A stretch of 58,889 nt of DNA, taken from positions 1-58,889 of the forward strand of contig NZ_LZLV01000132.1 in the NCBI RefSeq assembly GCF_001673405.1, given 5' to 3'. Shown piece after piece: positions 51,379 through 58,889 of the stretch. The notes beneath the pieces are model-generated. The model was not told the origin of the DNA. It made no database searches and was given only the letters and a program-made list of their open reading frames with translations. This DNA comes from Mycobacterium sp. 1245111.1 (GTDB lineage Bacteria > Actinomycetota > Actinomycetes > Mycobacteriales > Mycobacteriaceae). Each line of letters opens with the position of its first letter. Position 1 is the first letter of the stretch. The position numbers were made by a program, and so were the translations under genes.

Positions 51379-51500
51379 TTCGCTAAAGGTCGCGGCGATC
51401 TGCCTGGCGTTTTCCCTAAATCGCCGGGCGTCTGCGACAATACGGCCAAGCCTGTCAATAAGCGGCAGGGCTGCTCACACGGCTCACCGGAGGCCTTGGA

Positions 51501-52721
51501 ATGTCGAGACCGCACGGCGACGACGGTGATCAGCTGCGCCGCGGTGACCGTAGCGCGGCGGTCACCGAGATTCGCGCGTCGCTGATCGCGCTCGGTCACC
51601 TGGACGGCGGGGACACCGACCTCAGTACCGGGCGCCACGTCGCGGTCGATCTCTTCGACGACGAGCTCGACCATGCGGTTCGCGCATTTCAGCAGCACCG
51701 CGGCCTGCTGGTGGACGGAATCGTCGGCGAAGCCACCAACCGTGCTCTGCGCGAAGCGTCGTACCGGCTGGGCGCCCGCACCCTGCATCACCAATTCGGC
51801 GCGCCGATGTACGGCGACGACGTCGCGACGCTGCAAGCCCGGCTGCAGGATCTCGGCTTCTACACCGGCCTGGTCGACGGCTACTTCGGCTTGCAGACCC
51901 ACAACGGTCTGATGTCCTACCAACGCGAGTACGGGCTGTACGCCGACGGTATCTGCGGCCCAGAAACGTTGCGCTCCTTGTACTTTCTCAGTTCCCGTGT
52001 GACCGGCGGCTCGCTGCACGCGATCCGTGAAGAGGAACTGGTCCGCCGATCCGGGCCGCGGTTGTCAGGCAAGCGGATCATCATCGACCCGGGCCGCGGC
52101 GGCGCCGACCACGGTCTGATCGCACACGGGCCGGCAGGACCGATCAGTGAAGCAGATATCTTGTGGGACTTGGCCAGTCGGCTCGAAGGCCGGATGACCG
52201 CGATCGGCATGGAGACGTTCCTGTCGCGGCCCACCAACCGCAGCCCAACCGACCACGAACGTGCCGCGACGGCCAACGCCGTCGGGGCTGACCTGATGAT
52301 CAGCCTGCGGTGTGAGACCCAGGCCAGCCCGTCGGCCGGCGGGGTCGCCTCGTTCCACTTCGGGAACTCGCATGGTTCGGTGTCGACCATCGGTCGCAAC
52401 CTTGCCGACTTCATTCAGCGAGAAGTGGTGGCGCGCACTGGTTTACGGGATTGTCGCACCCACGGCCGTACCTGGGATCTGCTGCGGCTGACCCGGATGC
52501 CGACCGTTCAGGTCGACGTCGGCTACATCACCAACCCGCGCGACCGCGCGATGCTGACCACCACGCAGGCCCGCGACGCGATCGCCGAGGGAATCCTGGC
52601 GGCGGTCAAGCGGCTCTACCTGCTCGGCAAGAACGACCGGCCCACCGGCACTTTCACGTTCGCCGAACTGCTCGCCCACGAGTTGGCCGTAGAGCAGGCC
52701 GGTCGCGCCAGCGGCTCCTAG
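51501..52721 (+). CDS. cwlM: CwlM, non-catalytic amidase-like regulator of peptidoglycan synthesis
   Basis: 406 aa. Two peptidoglycan-binding domains (about 20-95 and 100-170) precede an amidase_3-like domain (about 190-375). The zinc-binding His of the DPGHGG motif is replaced by Arg (IIIDPGRGGADHG). This is consistent with the known mycobacterial CwlM, which has no hydrolase role and, when phosphorylated, activates MurA. The C-terminal GTFTFAELLAHELAVEQAG holds Thr residues in the region phosphorylated by PknB in relatives. Its end overlaps the Rv3916c-type gene on the other strand by 4 bp. Confidence 0.92.
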   Translation: MSRPHGDDGDQLRRGDRSAAVTEIRASLIALGHLDGGDTDLSTGRHVAVDLFDDELDHAVRAFQQHRGLLVDGIVGEATNRALREASYRLGARTLHHQFGAPMYGDDVATLQARLQDLGFYTGLVDGYFGLQTHNGLMSYQREYGLYADGICGPETLRSLYFLSSRVTGGSLHAIREEELVRRSGPRLSGKRIIIDPGRGGADHGLIAHGPAGPISEADILWDLASRLEGRMTAIGMETFLSRPTNRSPTDHERAATANAVGADLMISLRCETQASPSAGGVASFHFGNSHGSVSTIGRNLADFIQREVVARTGLRDCRTHGRTWDLLRLTRMPTVQVDVGYITNPRDRAMLTTTQARDAIAEGILAAVKRLYLLGKNDRPTGTFTFAELLAHELAVEQAGRASGS

Positions 52722-53452
52722 CCCGACGACCCCGACGGCGCCCCGGCGGCCACCGGCTCTTGCAGAGCCGCGCTTTCCAGCAGCCTTTCCAGCGCGGCCT
52801 CGACTTCGGCTTTCCAGCCCAGACCCCTGTCGAGCTCCAGCCGCAGCCGCGGGAAGTACGGATGTGCCGCCACCACAACGAATCCCACGTCGAGCAGGAA
52901 CTCGGCGTCGATCACGCACTGTTCGGCCGAGCAATCCCCCAGCACTTCGAGCACCGGCATCAGCTCGGGGTCAGCGTCCCGCAGACTGACCAACTCGGCA
53001 ACCTTCTCAGTACGGCCGAATGCTTCCAGCGCCCGCACACCGCGGCGGACCAGCTCGTCGACCACCCGTGCGACCAGACTGTAGGGCAGCTCGTCAGCGG
53101 CCGGCCCCGGCTCGACCCGCATCGAGGTCAACAAGACCGCGTCGGGTGACACTGGCGCAGTGGGAAATCGGTGGGCCCGCGGGACAGTTCGCGGCGGAGC
53201 GTAGAAGGCGTAGCCCAGACACGCCGCCTCACCCTCGTCGGCATCGGCCGGCGCCGAGGTGGCGACCTGTCCGCACGATCCCCACTCCAGCATGACCATC
53301 GACAGCCACGCTTCCTTTTCGAATTCGGGGTCGGCAAGCTGATCTTGTTGGCCGAGCGTCGCGGGATCGACTTCCCAGAAGACGCAGCGGCGCGCGTGCT
53401 TGGGAAGCTGATCGAAAGCTTCGAGGCGCAGCGGCGCGATTCGAGCAGACAC
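52718..53452 (-). CDS. Conserved hypothetical protein (Rv3916c orthologue), GNAT-like
   Basis: 244 aa from GTG 53452 (AGGAG 7-11 nt upstream). It starts VSARIAPLRLEAFDQLPKHARRCVFWEVDP and includes VLLTSMRVEPGPAADELPYSLVARVVDELVRRG, a GNAT-like central strand and helix. The C-terminal part ends EAALERLLESAALQEP. No function is known to me; it stands between cwlM and parB as in M. tuberculosis (Rv3916c). It may be an acetyltransferase, but the acetyl-CoA P-loop is not clear. Confidence 0.8.
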   Translation of the reverse strand: MSARIAPLRLEAFDQLPKHARRCVFWEVDPATLGQQDQLADPEFEKEAWLSMVMLEWGSCGQVATSAPADADEGEAACLGYAFYAPPRTVPRAHRFPTAPVSPDAVLLTSMRVEPGPAADELPYSLVARVVDELVRRGVRALEAFGRTEKVAELVSLRDADPELMPVLEVLGDCSAEQCVIDAEFLLDVGFVVVAAHPYFPRLRLELDRGLGWKAEVEAALERLLESAALQEPVAAGAPSGSSG

Positions 53453-53734
53453 TAGACTCCTGGGCCTCCGTGGGGGGCGGTCGTTGGTGGCCCGTCTTCC
53501 CCGCAGCCGAGCGTACCCCGCTGCCGACGGCCGCGATACCCGCTCGGACCCCTCTCCGGCCGCCCGCACGCCGGCCGGCGCGCGGTTTCCCACCCACCAG
53601 CGCCCTGCGGGCCTGCCGGTGCTGCGTTGGGAACGAAATCGCCTCGCGCACAACTGGATTCGATGTTCTTCGGCATGTCAGAGCGGTCTCGTCCGGCGGA
53701 ATGTCACAGTGACGTAACGGGCTGGTGTAGCCGG

Positions 53735-54724
53735 TCAGCTTTTCGACGAGTTCATCAAGTCGACAATGCGTTGCAAATCGTCCACCGAGCCGAACTCGAC
53801 CACAATTTTGCCTTTGCGCTTACCCAAACTGACGGTGACGCGGGTATCGAAGGCGCCCGAGAGCTGCTCGGCGATATCCTGCAGGCCGGGCATCTGAATC
53901 GGCTTGCGTTTCGGCGCCGACGGCTTGCTGGGCTCGCTGCGGTTCGCGATGGTGACCGCTTCTTCGGTCGCCCGGACCGATAGCCCTTCGGCGACGATCC
54001 GCGCGGCGAGTGCCTCCTGTGCCTCCGCGCCGGCTTCCAGCGACAGCAACGCTCGCGCATGGCCGGCCGACAGGACGCCCGCGGCCACCCGACGCTGGAC
54101 GGCGATCGGCAACCGCAACAACCGGATCATGTTGGAGATCAACGGCCGCGACCGACCGATCCGGGCGGCCAATTCGTCGTGGGTGACGTCGAACTCGTCC
54201 AGCAGCTGTTGGTAGGCGGCCGCCTCTTCCAACGGGTTCAACTGCGCTCGGTGGATGTTTTCCAGGAGTGCGTCGCGTAGCAGGTTGTCCTCCGCGGTCT
54301 CCCGGACGATCGCGGGAATGGCGGTCATGCCTGCCGTCTGGGCCGCCCGCCACCGCCGCTCCCCCATGACGAGTTGGTAGCGAGGAGTCGCCGTCGCACC
54401 GAGGTCGCGGACCACGATCGGCTGCATGAGGCCGAACTCGCGAATCGAGTGCACGAGTTCGGACAGCGCCTCTTCGTCGAAGACCTGGCGCGGCTGGCGT
54501 GGATTAGGCGCGATGTGGGTCGGATCGATTTCGCGGTACACCGCTCCGATATCGGACACCGGCGCCGCCGGCGGGCCGCCCATCAGAACGTCGGCGGCCG
54601 CGGCCCCGATCCCCGGCCCACTGTGACGCGCCGAGTCGGTCTCGCCCTCCGCCGGCCCGGTAGGGATTAGCGAGGCGAGGCCTCGCCCGAGGCCGCCCTT
54701 CTTACGCGTCGGTTGACTCATCAT
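53735..54724 (-). CDS. parB: Chromosome partitioning protein ParB
   Basis: 329 aa. N-terminus MMSQPTRKKGGLGRGLASLIP (the KKGGLGRGL segment stimulates ParA in such proteins). The CTPase/ParB core has QPIVVRDL and the motif GERRWRAAQ; the HTH region has ARIGRSRPLISNMIRLLRLP. The C-terminal dimer domain ends FGSVDDLQRIVDLM. ParB binds parS and spreads as a CTP clamp. It overlaps parA by 4 nt. Confidence 0.96.
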   Translation of the reverse strand: MMSQPTRKKGGLGRGLASLIPTGPAEGETDSARHSGPGIGAAAADVLMGGPPAAPVSDIGAVYREIDPTHIAPNPRQPRQVFDEEALSELVHSIREFGLMQPIVVRDLGATATPRYQLVMGERRWRAAQTAGMTAIPAIVRETAEDNLLRDALLENIHRAQLNPLEEAAAYQQLLDEFDVTHDELAARIGRSRPLISNMIRLLRLPIAVQRRVAAGVLSAGHARALLSLEAGAEAQEALAARIVAEGLSVRATEEAVTIANRSEPSKPSAPKRKPIQMPGLQDIAEQLSGAFDTRVTVSLGKRKGKIVVEFGSVDDLQRIVDLMNSSKS

Positions 54725-55665
54725 CGCTCTCCTCCATCGGCAACCGTCAGGCCACGCTCCGCGAGCTCGCGGCTGGCGTCGAGGTAACTCATCGCCCCCC
54801 GCGACCCGGGGTCGTAGTCGATGATCGTCATGCTGTAGCCCGGCGCTTCGGAAACCTTGACGCTGCGCGGGATCACCGTCTTCAACACCTTCGAACCGAA
54901 GAACCGCCGGACTTCGTCGGCCACCTGGTCGGCCAACTTCGTGCGCCCGTCGTACATGGTGAGGATCACCGTGCTGACGTCCAGTCTCGGGTTCAGGTGA
55001 GCCTTCACCAGATTGATGTTGTTCATCAGCTGCGACACCCCCTCTAGCGCGTAGTACTCGCATTGGATGGGGATCAGCACCTCCGGTGCCGCAACCAACG
55101 CATTGATCGTCAGCAGTCCGAGCGACGGCGGGCAGTCGATGAAGACGTAGTCGAAGTCGACGGCGTCGAGCTCGGCGAGCGCCGTACGTAACCGGTTTTC
55201 GCGGGCCACCATGCTGACCAATTCGATCTCGGCGCCGGCCAAGTCGATGGTCGACGGCACGCAGAAAAGCCGTTCGCTGTGCGGGCTCTGCCGCATCGCC
55301 TCCTTCAGCGGTATTTCGCCGAGGAGAACCTCGTACGACGACGGGGTGCCGGAGTGCCGGTCCGCGATGCCCAGCGCGGTGCTCGCGTTGCCCTGCGGAT
55401 CGAGATCGATGACGAGGGTTCGGAGTCCCTGGACGGCCAGCGCGGCCGCGAGGTTCACCGCCGTGGTCGTCTTCCCGACGCCGCCCTTCTGATTGGCGAT
55501 CGTGAAGAGGCGGCGGTGCGGTGGCCGGCTCAACGGTTCGTAGGCCTTGGAGAGCACCTGCATCGCGCGCTCGGCGGCGGCCCCGATTGGGGTATCGAAG
55601 TCTCTTGTTTCACGTGAAACACTGATGCCGCCGGCCGGGCCGAGGGGGTCATATGGCGCACTCAT
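54721..55665 (-). CDS. parA: Chromosome partitioning ATPase ParA
   Basis: 314 aa from ATG 55665 (AGGGAG upstream). Walker A of the deviant type is in NQKGGVGKTTTAVN, switch I in DLDPQGNASTALGI, switch II FIDCPPSLGLLT. It works with ParB to move the origin region toward the poles. A perfect parS site lies inside its coding sequence near the start. It overlaps gidB by 4 nt. Confidence 0.96.
   Translation of the reverse strand: MSAPYDPLGPAGGISVSRETRDFDTPIGAAAERAMQVLSKAYEPLSRPPHRRLFTIANQKGGVGKTTTAVNLAAALAVQGLRTLVIDLDPQGNASTALGIADRHSGTPSSYEVLLGEIPLKEAMRQSPHSERLFCVPSTIDLAGAEIELVSMVARENRLRTALAELDAVDFDYVFIDCPPSLGLLTINALVAAPEVLIPIQCEYYALEGVSQLMNNINLVKAHLNPRLDVSTVILTMYDGRTKLADQVADEVRRFFGSKVLKTVIPRSVKVSEAPGYSMTIIDYDPGSRGAMSYLDASRELAERGLTVADGGER
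55606..55621. promoter_or_regulatory. parS site inside parA
   Basis: TGTTTCACGTGAAACA is a perfect match to the actinobacterial parS consensus. It encodes VSRET near the ParA N-terminus. Confidence 0.95.
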
Positions 55666-56387
55666 TGGCTCTCCCTGCTCGATCGTCGGCGCGGCACATC
55701 CCGGACCGATTCCGGCTTCGCTCGCCGCGCCACCACCACCGTTGTCGGCGGGGATAGAACGCTTACGCCACATTCCACCACCCTGGCATCGACGGCGCCT
55801 AACGCGGTCAGCACACGCCGGTGCTCCCTCAGCTCGTCGGCAGCGCGCTCCCCCTTGATCGCCAGCAGCCGCCCGCCCTGGCGTAGCAGTGGCAGGCTCC
55901 AGCGGCCGAGCTTGTCCAGCGACGCCACCGCTCGCGACGTCACCGCGTCGGCTCCCCCGGCGGTCCTGCGGACATCGGCGTCCTCCGCCCGGCCGCGGAT
56001 CACGTCGACATCGAGGCCGAGCTCGCCGATCACCATGTTGAGGAATTCCGTGCGCCGCAACAGCGACTCGACCAGCACGACCCGCAGCCCCGGTTTCGCG
56101 ATCGCCATCGGCAGACCCGGCAGCCCGGCCCCGCTGCCAATGTCGACGATCCGCTCGCCCGCCTCGACAAGCTCCGCGGCGGCCGCACAATTCAGGAGGT
56201 GCCTATCCCAGATCCGGTCGACTTCGCGTGGGCCGAGCAGCCCCCACCCCACCCCGGCCGTCGCGAGAAGGTGGGCATACCGCTCGGCTACATCCACCCG
56301 GTCGCCGAAGATGGCGGCCGCCGCGTCGGGCGGCGGCGTAAGCGGGATCTCGCGGTCGCGGGAGTCGACATGTTTCACGTGAAACAT
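55662..56387 (-). CDS. rsmG: 16S rRNA (guanine527-N7)-methyltransferase
   Basis: 241 aa, also called gidB. SAM-binding motif VDIGSGAGLPGLPMAI at about residues 76-91 and FLNMVIGELGLDV after it. It methylates G527 of 16S rRNA; loss gives low-level streptomycin resistance in mycobacteria. The start ATG 56387 lies at the edge of a parS site, so the first codons encode MFHVKH. The stop overlaps parA by 4 nt. Confidence 0.95.
   Translation of the reverse strand: MFHVKHVDSRDREIPLTPPPDAAAAIFGDRVDVAERYAHLLATAGVGWGLLGPREVDRIWDRHLLNCAAAAELVEAGERIVDIGSGAGLPGLPMAIAKPGLRVVLVESLLRRTEFLNMVIGELGLDVDVIRGRAEDADVRRTAGGADAVTSRAVASLDKLGRWSLPLLRQGGRLLAIKGERAADELREHRRVLTALGAVDARVVECGVSVLSPPTTVVVARRAKPESVRDVPRRRSSRESQ
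56371..56386. promoter_or_regulatory. parS site at the start of rsmG
   Basis: A second perfect TGTTTCACGTGAAACA, 750 bp from the copy in parA. It is read as FHVKH in RsmG. Confidence 0.95.
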
Positions 56388-56448
56388 TCCTCCCGTCCGT
56401 ACCCGGCGAACCGCGTGAGAACTACATCGGTGTAACTAGCCGCGTGGC

Positions 56449-57030
56449 TCAGTCGGCCAGAACGACGACGCGGCGCGCTGGCTCGGCGCCTTCGCTCTCG
56501 CTGTGGACCCCGCTGACCGCCGCGACGGCGTCGTGAACGATCTTCCGCTCAAACGGCGTCATCGGTGCGAGTTCTTCACGCTCGCCGCTTTCGAGGACGC
56601 GCTTGGCGACCTTCTCCCCCAACGCCGCCAGCTCTTCGCGGCGCCGCCGACGCCAGCTCGCGATGTCGAGCATCAGCCGGCTCCGGACGCCGGTCTTCTG
56701 ATGCACGGCCAGCCGGGTCAACTCCTGCAGCGCGTCCAGCACCTCGCCTTTGCGGCCCACCAGTTTGTTCAGGTCGTCGCTCCCGTCGATGCTGACGATT
56801 GCGCGGCTGCCTTCGACGTCCAGGTCGATGTCGCCGTCGAAGTCGAGGAGGTCGAGCAGCTCCTCCAAGTAGTCGCCGGCGATTTCGCCCTCGGCGACGA
56901 GCCGCTCTTCCTGGTCGCCGTCCCCGTCGTCTTCGGCCGAAGCGGCGCCGTTGGCGGCACCCTCCAGCTCGTCCTCGATCGGTGCGTCGTCCACGTCCTG
57001 TCCATTGGTCACTGCTTCGGTGTCAGTCAT
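56449..57030 (-). CDS. jag: RNA-binding protein Jag/KhpB (KH and R3H domains)
   Basis: 193 aa. After an acidic N-terminus (1-50) comes a KH domain (about 65-115, LNKLVGRKGEVLDALQELTRLAVHQ) and an R3H domain (about 125-190, LAPMTPFERKIVHDAV). Jag/KhpB is an RNA-binding regulator linked to cell-envelope synthesis. It lies between yidC and rsmG as in other mycobacteria. Confidence 0.94.
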   Translation of the reverse strand: MTDTEAVTNGQDVDDAPIEDELEGAANGAASAEDDGDGDQEERLVAEGEIAGDYLEELLDLLDFDGDIDLDVEGSRAIVSIDGSDDLNKLVGRKGEVLDALQELTRLAVHQKTGVRSRLMLDIASWRRRRREELAALGEKVAKRVLESGEREELAPMTPFERKIVHDAVAAVSGVHSESEGAEPARRVVVLAD

Positions 57031-57109
57031 CTGTTGCCTGCTTTCCTTCCGTGCTTCGGGCCTCGCCCGGTGAAGTCTGGTGTCCGATTCGATGACCGGA
57101 CAAGGTGTT

Positions 57110-58156
57110 TCAGCGTCCGCGCTTCTTTGGCTTGGCTCCCGGCCGCGGCGCGCGGTTAGTAGAATCGGGGCCCGGCGGCTCCGCGGCTGGGCCGTCACCG
57201 TTGCCGCCCGCCTTGCCCGCGGATCGCTTGGGCTTTGCTCCGGGCGCCGGTGCGTTCGCGGCTCGACGTTCGATTGCCTCGCGCTTCTTCTCTTCCTCTT
57301 CCCGTTCGATCATCCCGAAGACGTAGTGCTGCTGACCGAAGGTCCAGATGTTGTTCGCGAACCAGTAGAAGATGATCGCCAGCGGCAGGAACGGTCCACC
57401 GACCACCACCCCGAGCGGGAAGACGTACAGCGCCAACTTGTTCATCATCGCGGTCTGCGGATTGGCCGCGGCCTCAACGCTCTGCCGGGCCACCGATGCG
57501 CGGCTGTTGAAGTACGTGGCAATGCCGGCCAGGATCATCACCGGCACACCCACCGCCACGACTGCCGGTCGGCTGAAGGCGAAACCCTGGAACGCCTCGA
57601 GGCTCGCGCCCCGCTGCGTCATGCTGGCGCCCAGGGGCGCACCGAAAAGGTTGGCGTCTAGGAAGTGCCCCACGTCTTGGGCGCTGAAGACATAGTTGCC
57701 CAGCGAGCGGTTGCGTTCGGGCGACAGGCCCAGCTGCCCGATTCCTGTCGTGGTCCGGTTGAAGCATCGCAGGACGTGATAGAGCCCGAGGAACACCGGC
57801 ACCTGAACCAACATGGGCAGGCAGCCCAAGATCGGGTTGAACCCGTGTTCCTTCTGCAGCTTCTGCATCTCGAGCGCCATTCGCTGGCGGTCCTTGCCGT
57901 ACTTCTTCTGCAGCGCCTTGATCTGCGGCTGCAACTCCTGCATCTGCCGCGTGGTGCGGATCTGGCGGACGAACGGGTTGTACAGAATCGCGCGCAGCGT
58001 GAAGACCAGAAACATCACCGCTAGCGTCCACGTGACGAAGCTCTTCGGGCCCAGTCCCGGGACGGCCGAAAACACCTTGTACCAAACCCACATGATCGCC
58101 GAGACCGGGTAATAGAAGTAGTCGAGGCTGAACGGATCAAACGACAACAGAATCAC
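57110..58156 (-). CDS. yidC: Membrane protein insertase YidC
   Basis: 348 aa. It starts MILLSFDPFSLDYFYYPVSAIMWVWY (first helix) and has the conserved TRQMQELQPQIKALQKKYGKDRQRM cytoplasmic loop, the core helices NPILGCLPMLVQVPVFLGLYHVLR and the C-terminal LPLAIIFYWFANNIWTF. The C-terminus is basic and Pro-rich. It inserts proteins into the plasma membrane. The GTG start overlaps the yidD gene by 20 bp. Confidence 0.95.
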   Translation of the reverse strand: MILLSFDPFSLDYFYYPVSAIMWVWYKVFSAVPGLGPKSFVTWTLAVMFLVFTLRAILYNPFVRQIRTTRQMQELQPQIKALQKKYGKDRQRMALEMQKLQKEHGFNPILGCLPMLVQVPVFLGLYHVLRCFNRTTTGIGQLGLSPERNRSLGNYVFSAQDVGHFLDANLFGAPLGASMTQRGASLEAFQGFAFSRPAVVAVGVPVMILAGIATYFNSRASVARQSVEAAANPQTAMMNKLALYVFPLGVVVGGPFLPLAIIFYWFANNIWTFGQQHYVFGMIEREEEEKKREAIERRAANAPAPGAKPKRSAGKAGGNGDGPAAEPPGPDSTNRAPRPGAKPKKRGR

Positions 58157-58460
58157 TCTTCCCTCGCGTGGCTGGGGTGTCCCAGTCGTGAACCTCGGCT
58201 CGCCGGCGCTCCGGTATTGGATCCCATCCTCCCCGATGCCACGGACCGCACTTCGCCAGCCGCATGGCGGCCAGCCAACTCCCGCGTACCAACCCGAACT
58301 CCGCCAGCGCGTCGACCGCGTACTGGCTACACGTCGGGGTGAACCGACACGTCGGCAGCCGCAACGGCGACACCATGTGCCGGTACAGCTGGATCACGAA
58401 AATGATGCCGCGGATCGCCGCGGACTCCGCCGCGCGCAACCGTGACGTTATGGCATTCAC
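58137..58460 (-). CDS. yidD: Membrane protein insertion efficiency factor YidD
   Basis: 107 aa. It has the YidD Cys motif LPTCRFTPTCSQYAVDALAEFG and AAMRLAKCGPWHRGGWDPIP. It supports YidC-dependent insertion. It overlaps rnpA by 4 nt upstream and yidC by 20 bp downstream. Confidence 0.96.
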   Translation of the reverse strand: MNAITSRLRAAESAAIRGIIFVIQLYRHMVSPLRLPTCRFTPTCSQYAVDALAEFGLVRGSWLAAMRLAKCGPWHRGGWDPIPERRRAEVHDWDTPATRGKSDSVVV

Positions 58461-58801
58461 CTTTTGGGTCCCGCCGATCGGATGCGCCGCAACCCGGCGC
58501 GCAATTCCTCGCGCAGCCGAGACGAGACAACATCGCGGCTACTCGGCAGCGCGCGGATCACCACGTGCTCGGAATCGTTGAGCTCGGCTAGCACGTCGCG
58601 CGCAACATGGCGCAGCCGACGAGACAACCCGTGTCGTTGCACGGCAGAACCGACCGATCGCGAGACGATCAGCCCGAGTTTGGGATCGCCGGTTGCATGC
58701 CGCATGTAAATGACCATGTCCGGTTGTACGGCTTTTCTTCCGCGTCTGACCGTTGCGTCGAAGTCGGTCGACCGCGTCATGCGGTTCCTCGCGGAGAGCA
58801 C
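58457..58801 (-). CDS. rnpA: Ribonuclease P protein component
   Basis: 114 aa with MLSARNRMTRSTDFDATVRRGRK at the N-terminus and the RNR motif region as SRSVGSAVQRHGLSRRLRHVAR. It binds the RNase P RNA that matures the 5' ends of tRNA. It overlaps yidD by 4 nt. Confidence 0.95.
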   Translation of the reverse strand: MLSARNRMTRSTDFDATVRRGRKAVQPDMVIYMRHATGDPKLGLIVSRSVGSAVQRHGLSRRLRHVARDVLAELNDSEHVVIRALPSSRDVVSSRLREELRAGLRRIRSAGPKR

Positions 58802-58824
58802 CGCCGTTACACCGGAACGAGGAA

Positions 58825-58889
58825 TCAGGCAGTCAGCGAGCGACGGCCCTTGCTACGCCGACTCGACACGATGGCCCGGCCGGCACGGG
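58825..58889 (-). CDS. rpmH: Ribosomal protein bL34, 3' end only
   Basis: The last 20 or so codons encode RAGRAIVSSRRSKGRRSLTA followed by TGA, the bL34 C-terminus. The rest of the gene lies beyond the right edge of the window. oriC and dnaA should follow after it. Confidence 0.95.
   Translation of the reverse strand, partial: RAGRAIVSSRRSKGRRSLTA

Noticed and set aside
1..58889. CRISPR arrays, tRNA genes, insertion sequences or prophage integrases
   Set aside because: I looked for regularly spaced repeats, cloverleaf sequences and transposase or integrase motifs and found none that are convincing in this window.

Overview
The window is a high-GC actinobacterial chromosome segment. Gene content and order identify it as a Mycobacterium (sensu lato, including Mycolicibacterium) and place it on one flank of oriC. 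The right end carries the conserved block rpmH-rnpA-yidD-yidC-jag-rsmG-parA-parB with two perfect parS sites; dnaA and oriC should lie just beyond position 58889. Left of it come cwlM, trxC, trxB2, rsmA, sigM, the MurJ/pseudokinase gene (Rv3910 type), Rv3909, mutT4 and pcnA. The segment then continues directly into genes that M. tuberculosis carries on the other side of its origin (Rv0036c back to dnaB, Rv0058). From memory, this continuous order is the one seen in M. smegmatis, so the segment looks like the fast-grower or ancestral arrangement. The species cannot be fixed from the sequence alone.

Layout. 1-1863: a frameshifted Mce-associated gene, a secreted DUF3298 protein and a TetR regulator. 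1864-6951: an accessory patch with a DUF4209-like protein carrying a HEPN motif, an unknown protein with a second R-x4-H motif, and a truncated nuclease/STAND-ATPase gene. This looks like the remains of a small anti-phage island and is the best place to look for something new. 6952-10613: intein-free dnaB, rplI, rpsR, ssb and rpsF, with an unusually rich dnaB upstream region (LexA-like box, DnaA-box pair, 10-bp phased repeat). 10614-16261: envelope genes (Rv0051-type membrane protein, ponA1, DUF5318, DUF1707). 16265-19406: orphan ssuD, padR, ino1. 19497-22209: a haloalkane dehalogenase-like enzyme, a TetR regulator and a DM13 lipoprotein/DoxX pair, with three copies of one palindrome. 22266-27730: hydrolase, luciferase-like oxidoreductase, a polar amino-acid ABC transporter, MarR and SDR. 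27745-35866: leuS, mtc28, Rv0039c-type, SBF transporter, algH, MFS, Rv0036c-type. 35873-39597: the mbt-2 mycobactin acyl-chain genes mbtK and mbtLMN, with an IdeR-type box. 39637-58889: the oriC-flanking core described above.

Functional links. parA, parB and parS segregate the origin. Jag, YidC, YidD, RnpA and RpmH form the usual RNA, membrane-insertion and ribosome block. PonA1, CwlM and the MurJ homologue act in cell-wall synthesis. SigM/RsmA and the SigH-type promoter before trxB2-trxC serve stress and redox control. MbtK, L, M and N activate and attach the lipid arm of mycobactin. A recurring feature is a TANNNT -10 element 6-8 nt before an ATG or GTG, which predicts many leaderless mRNAs.
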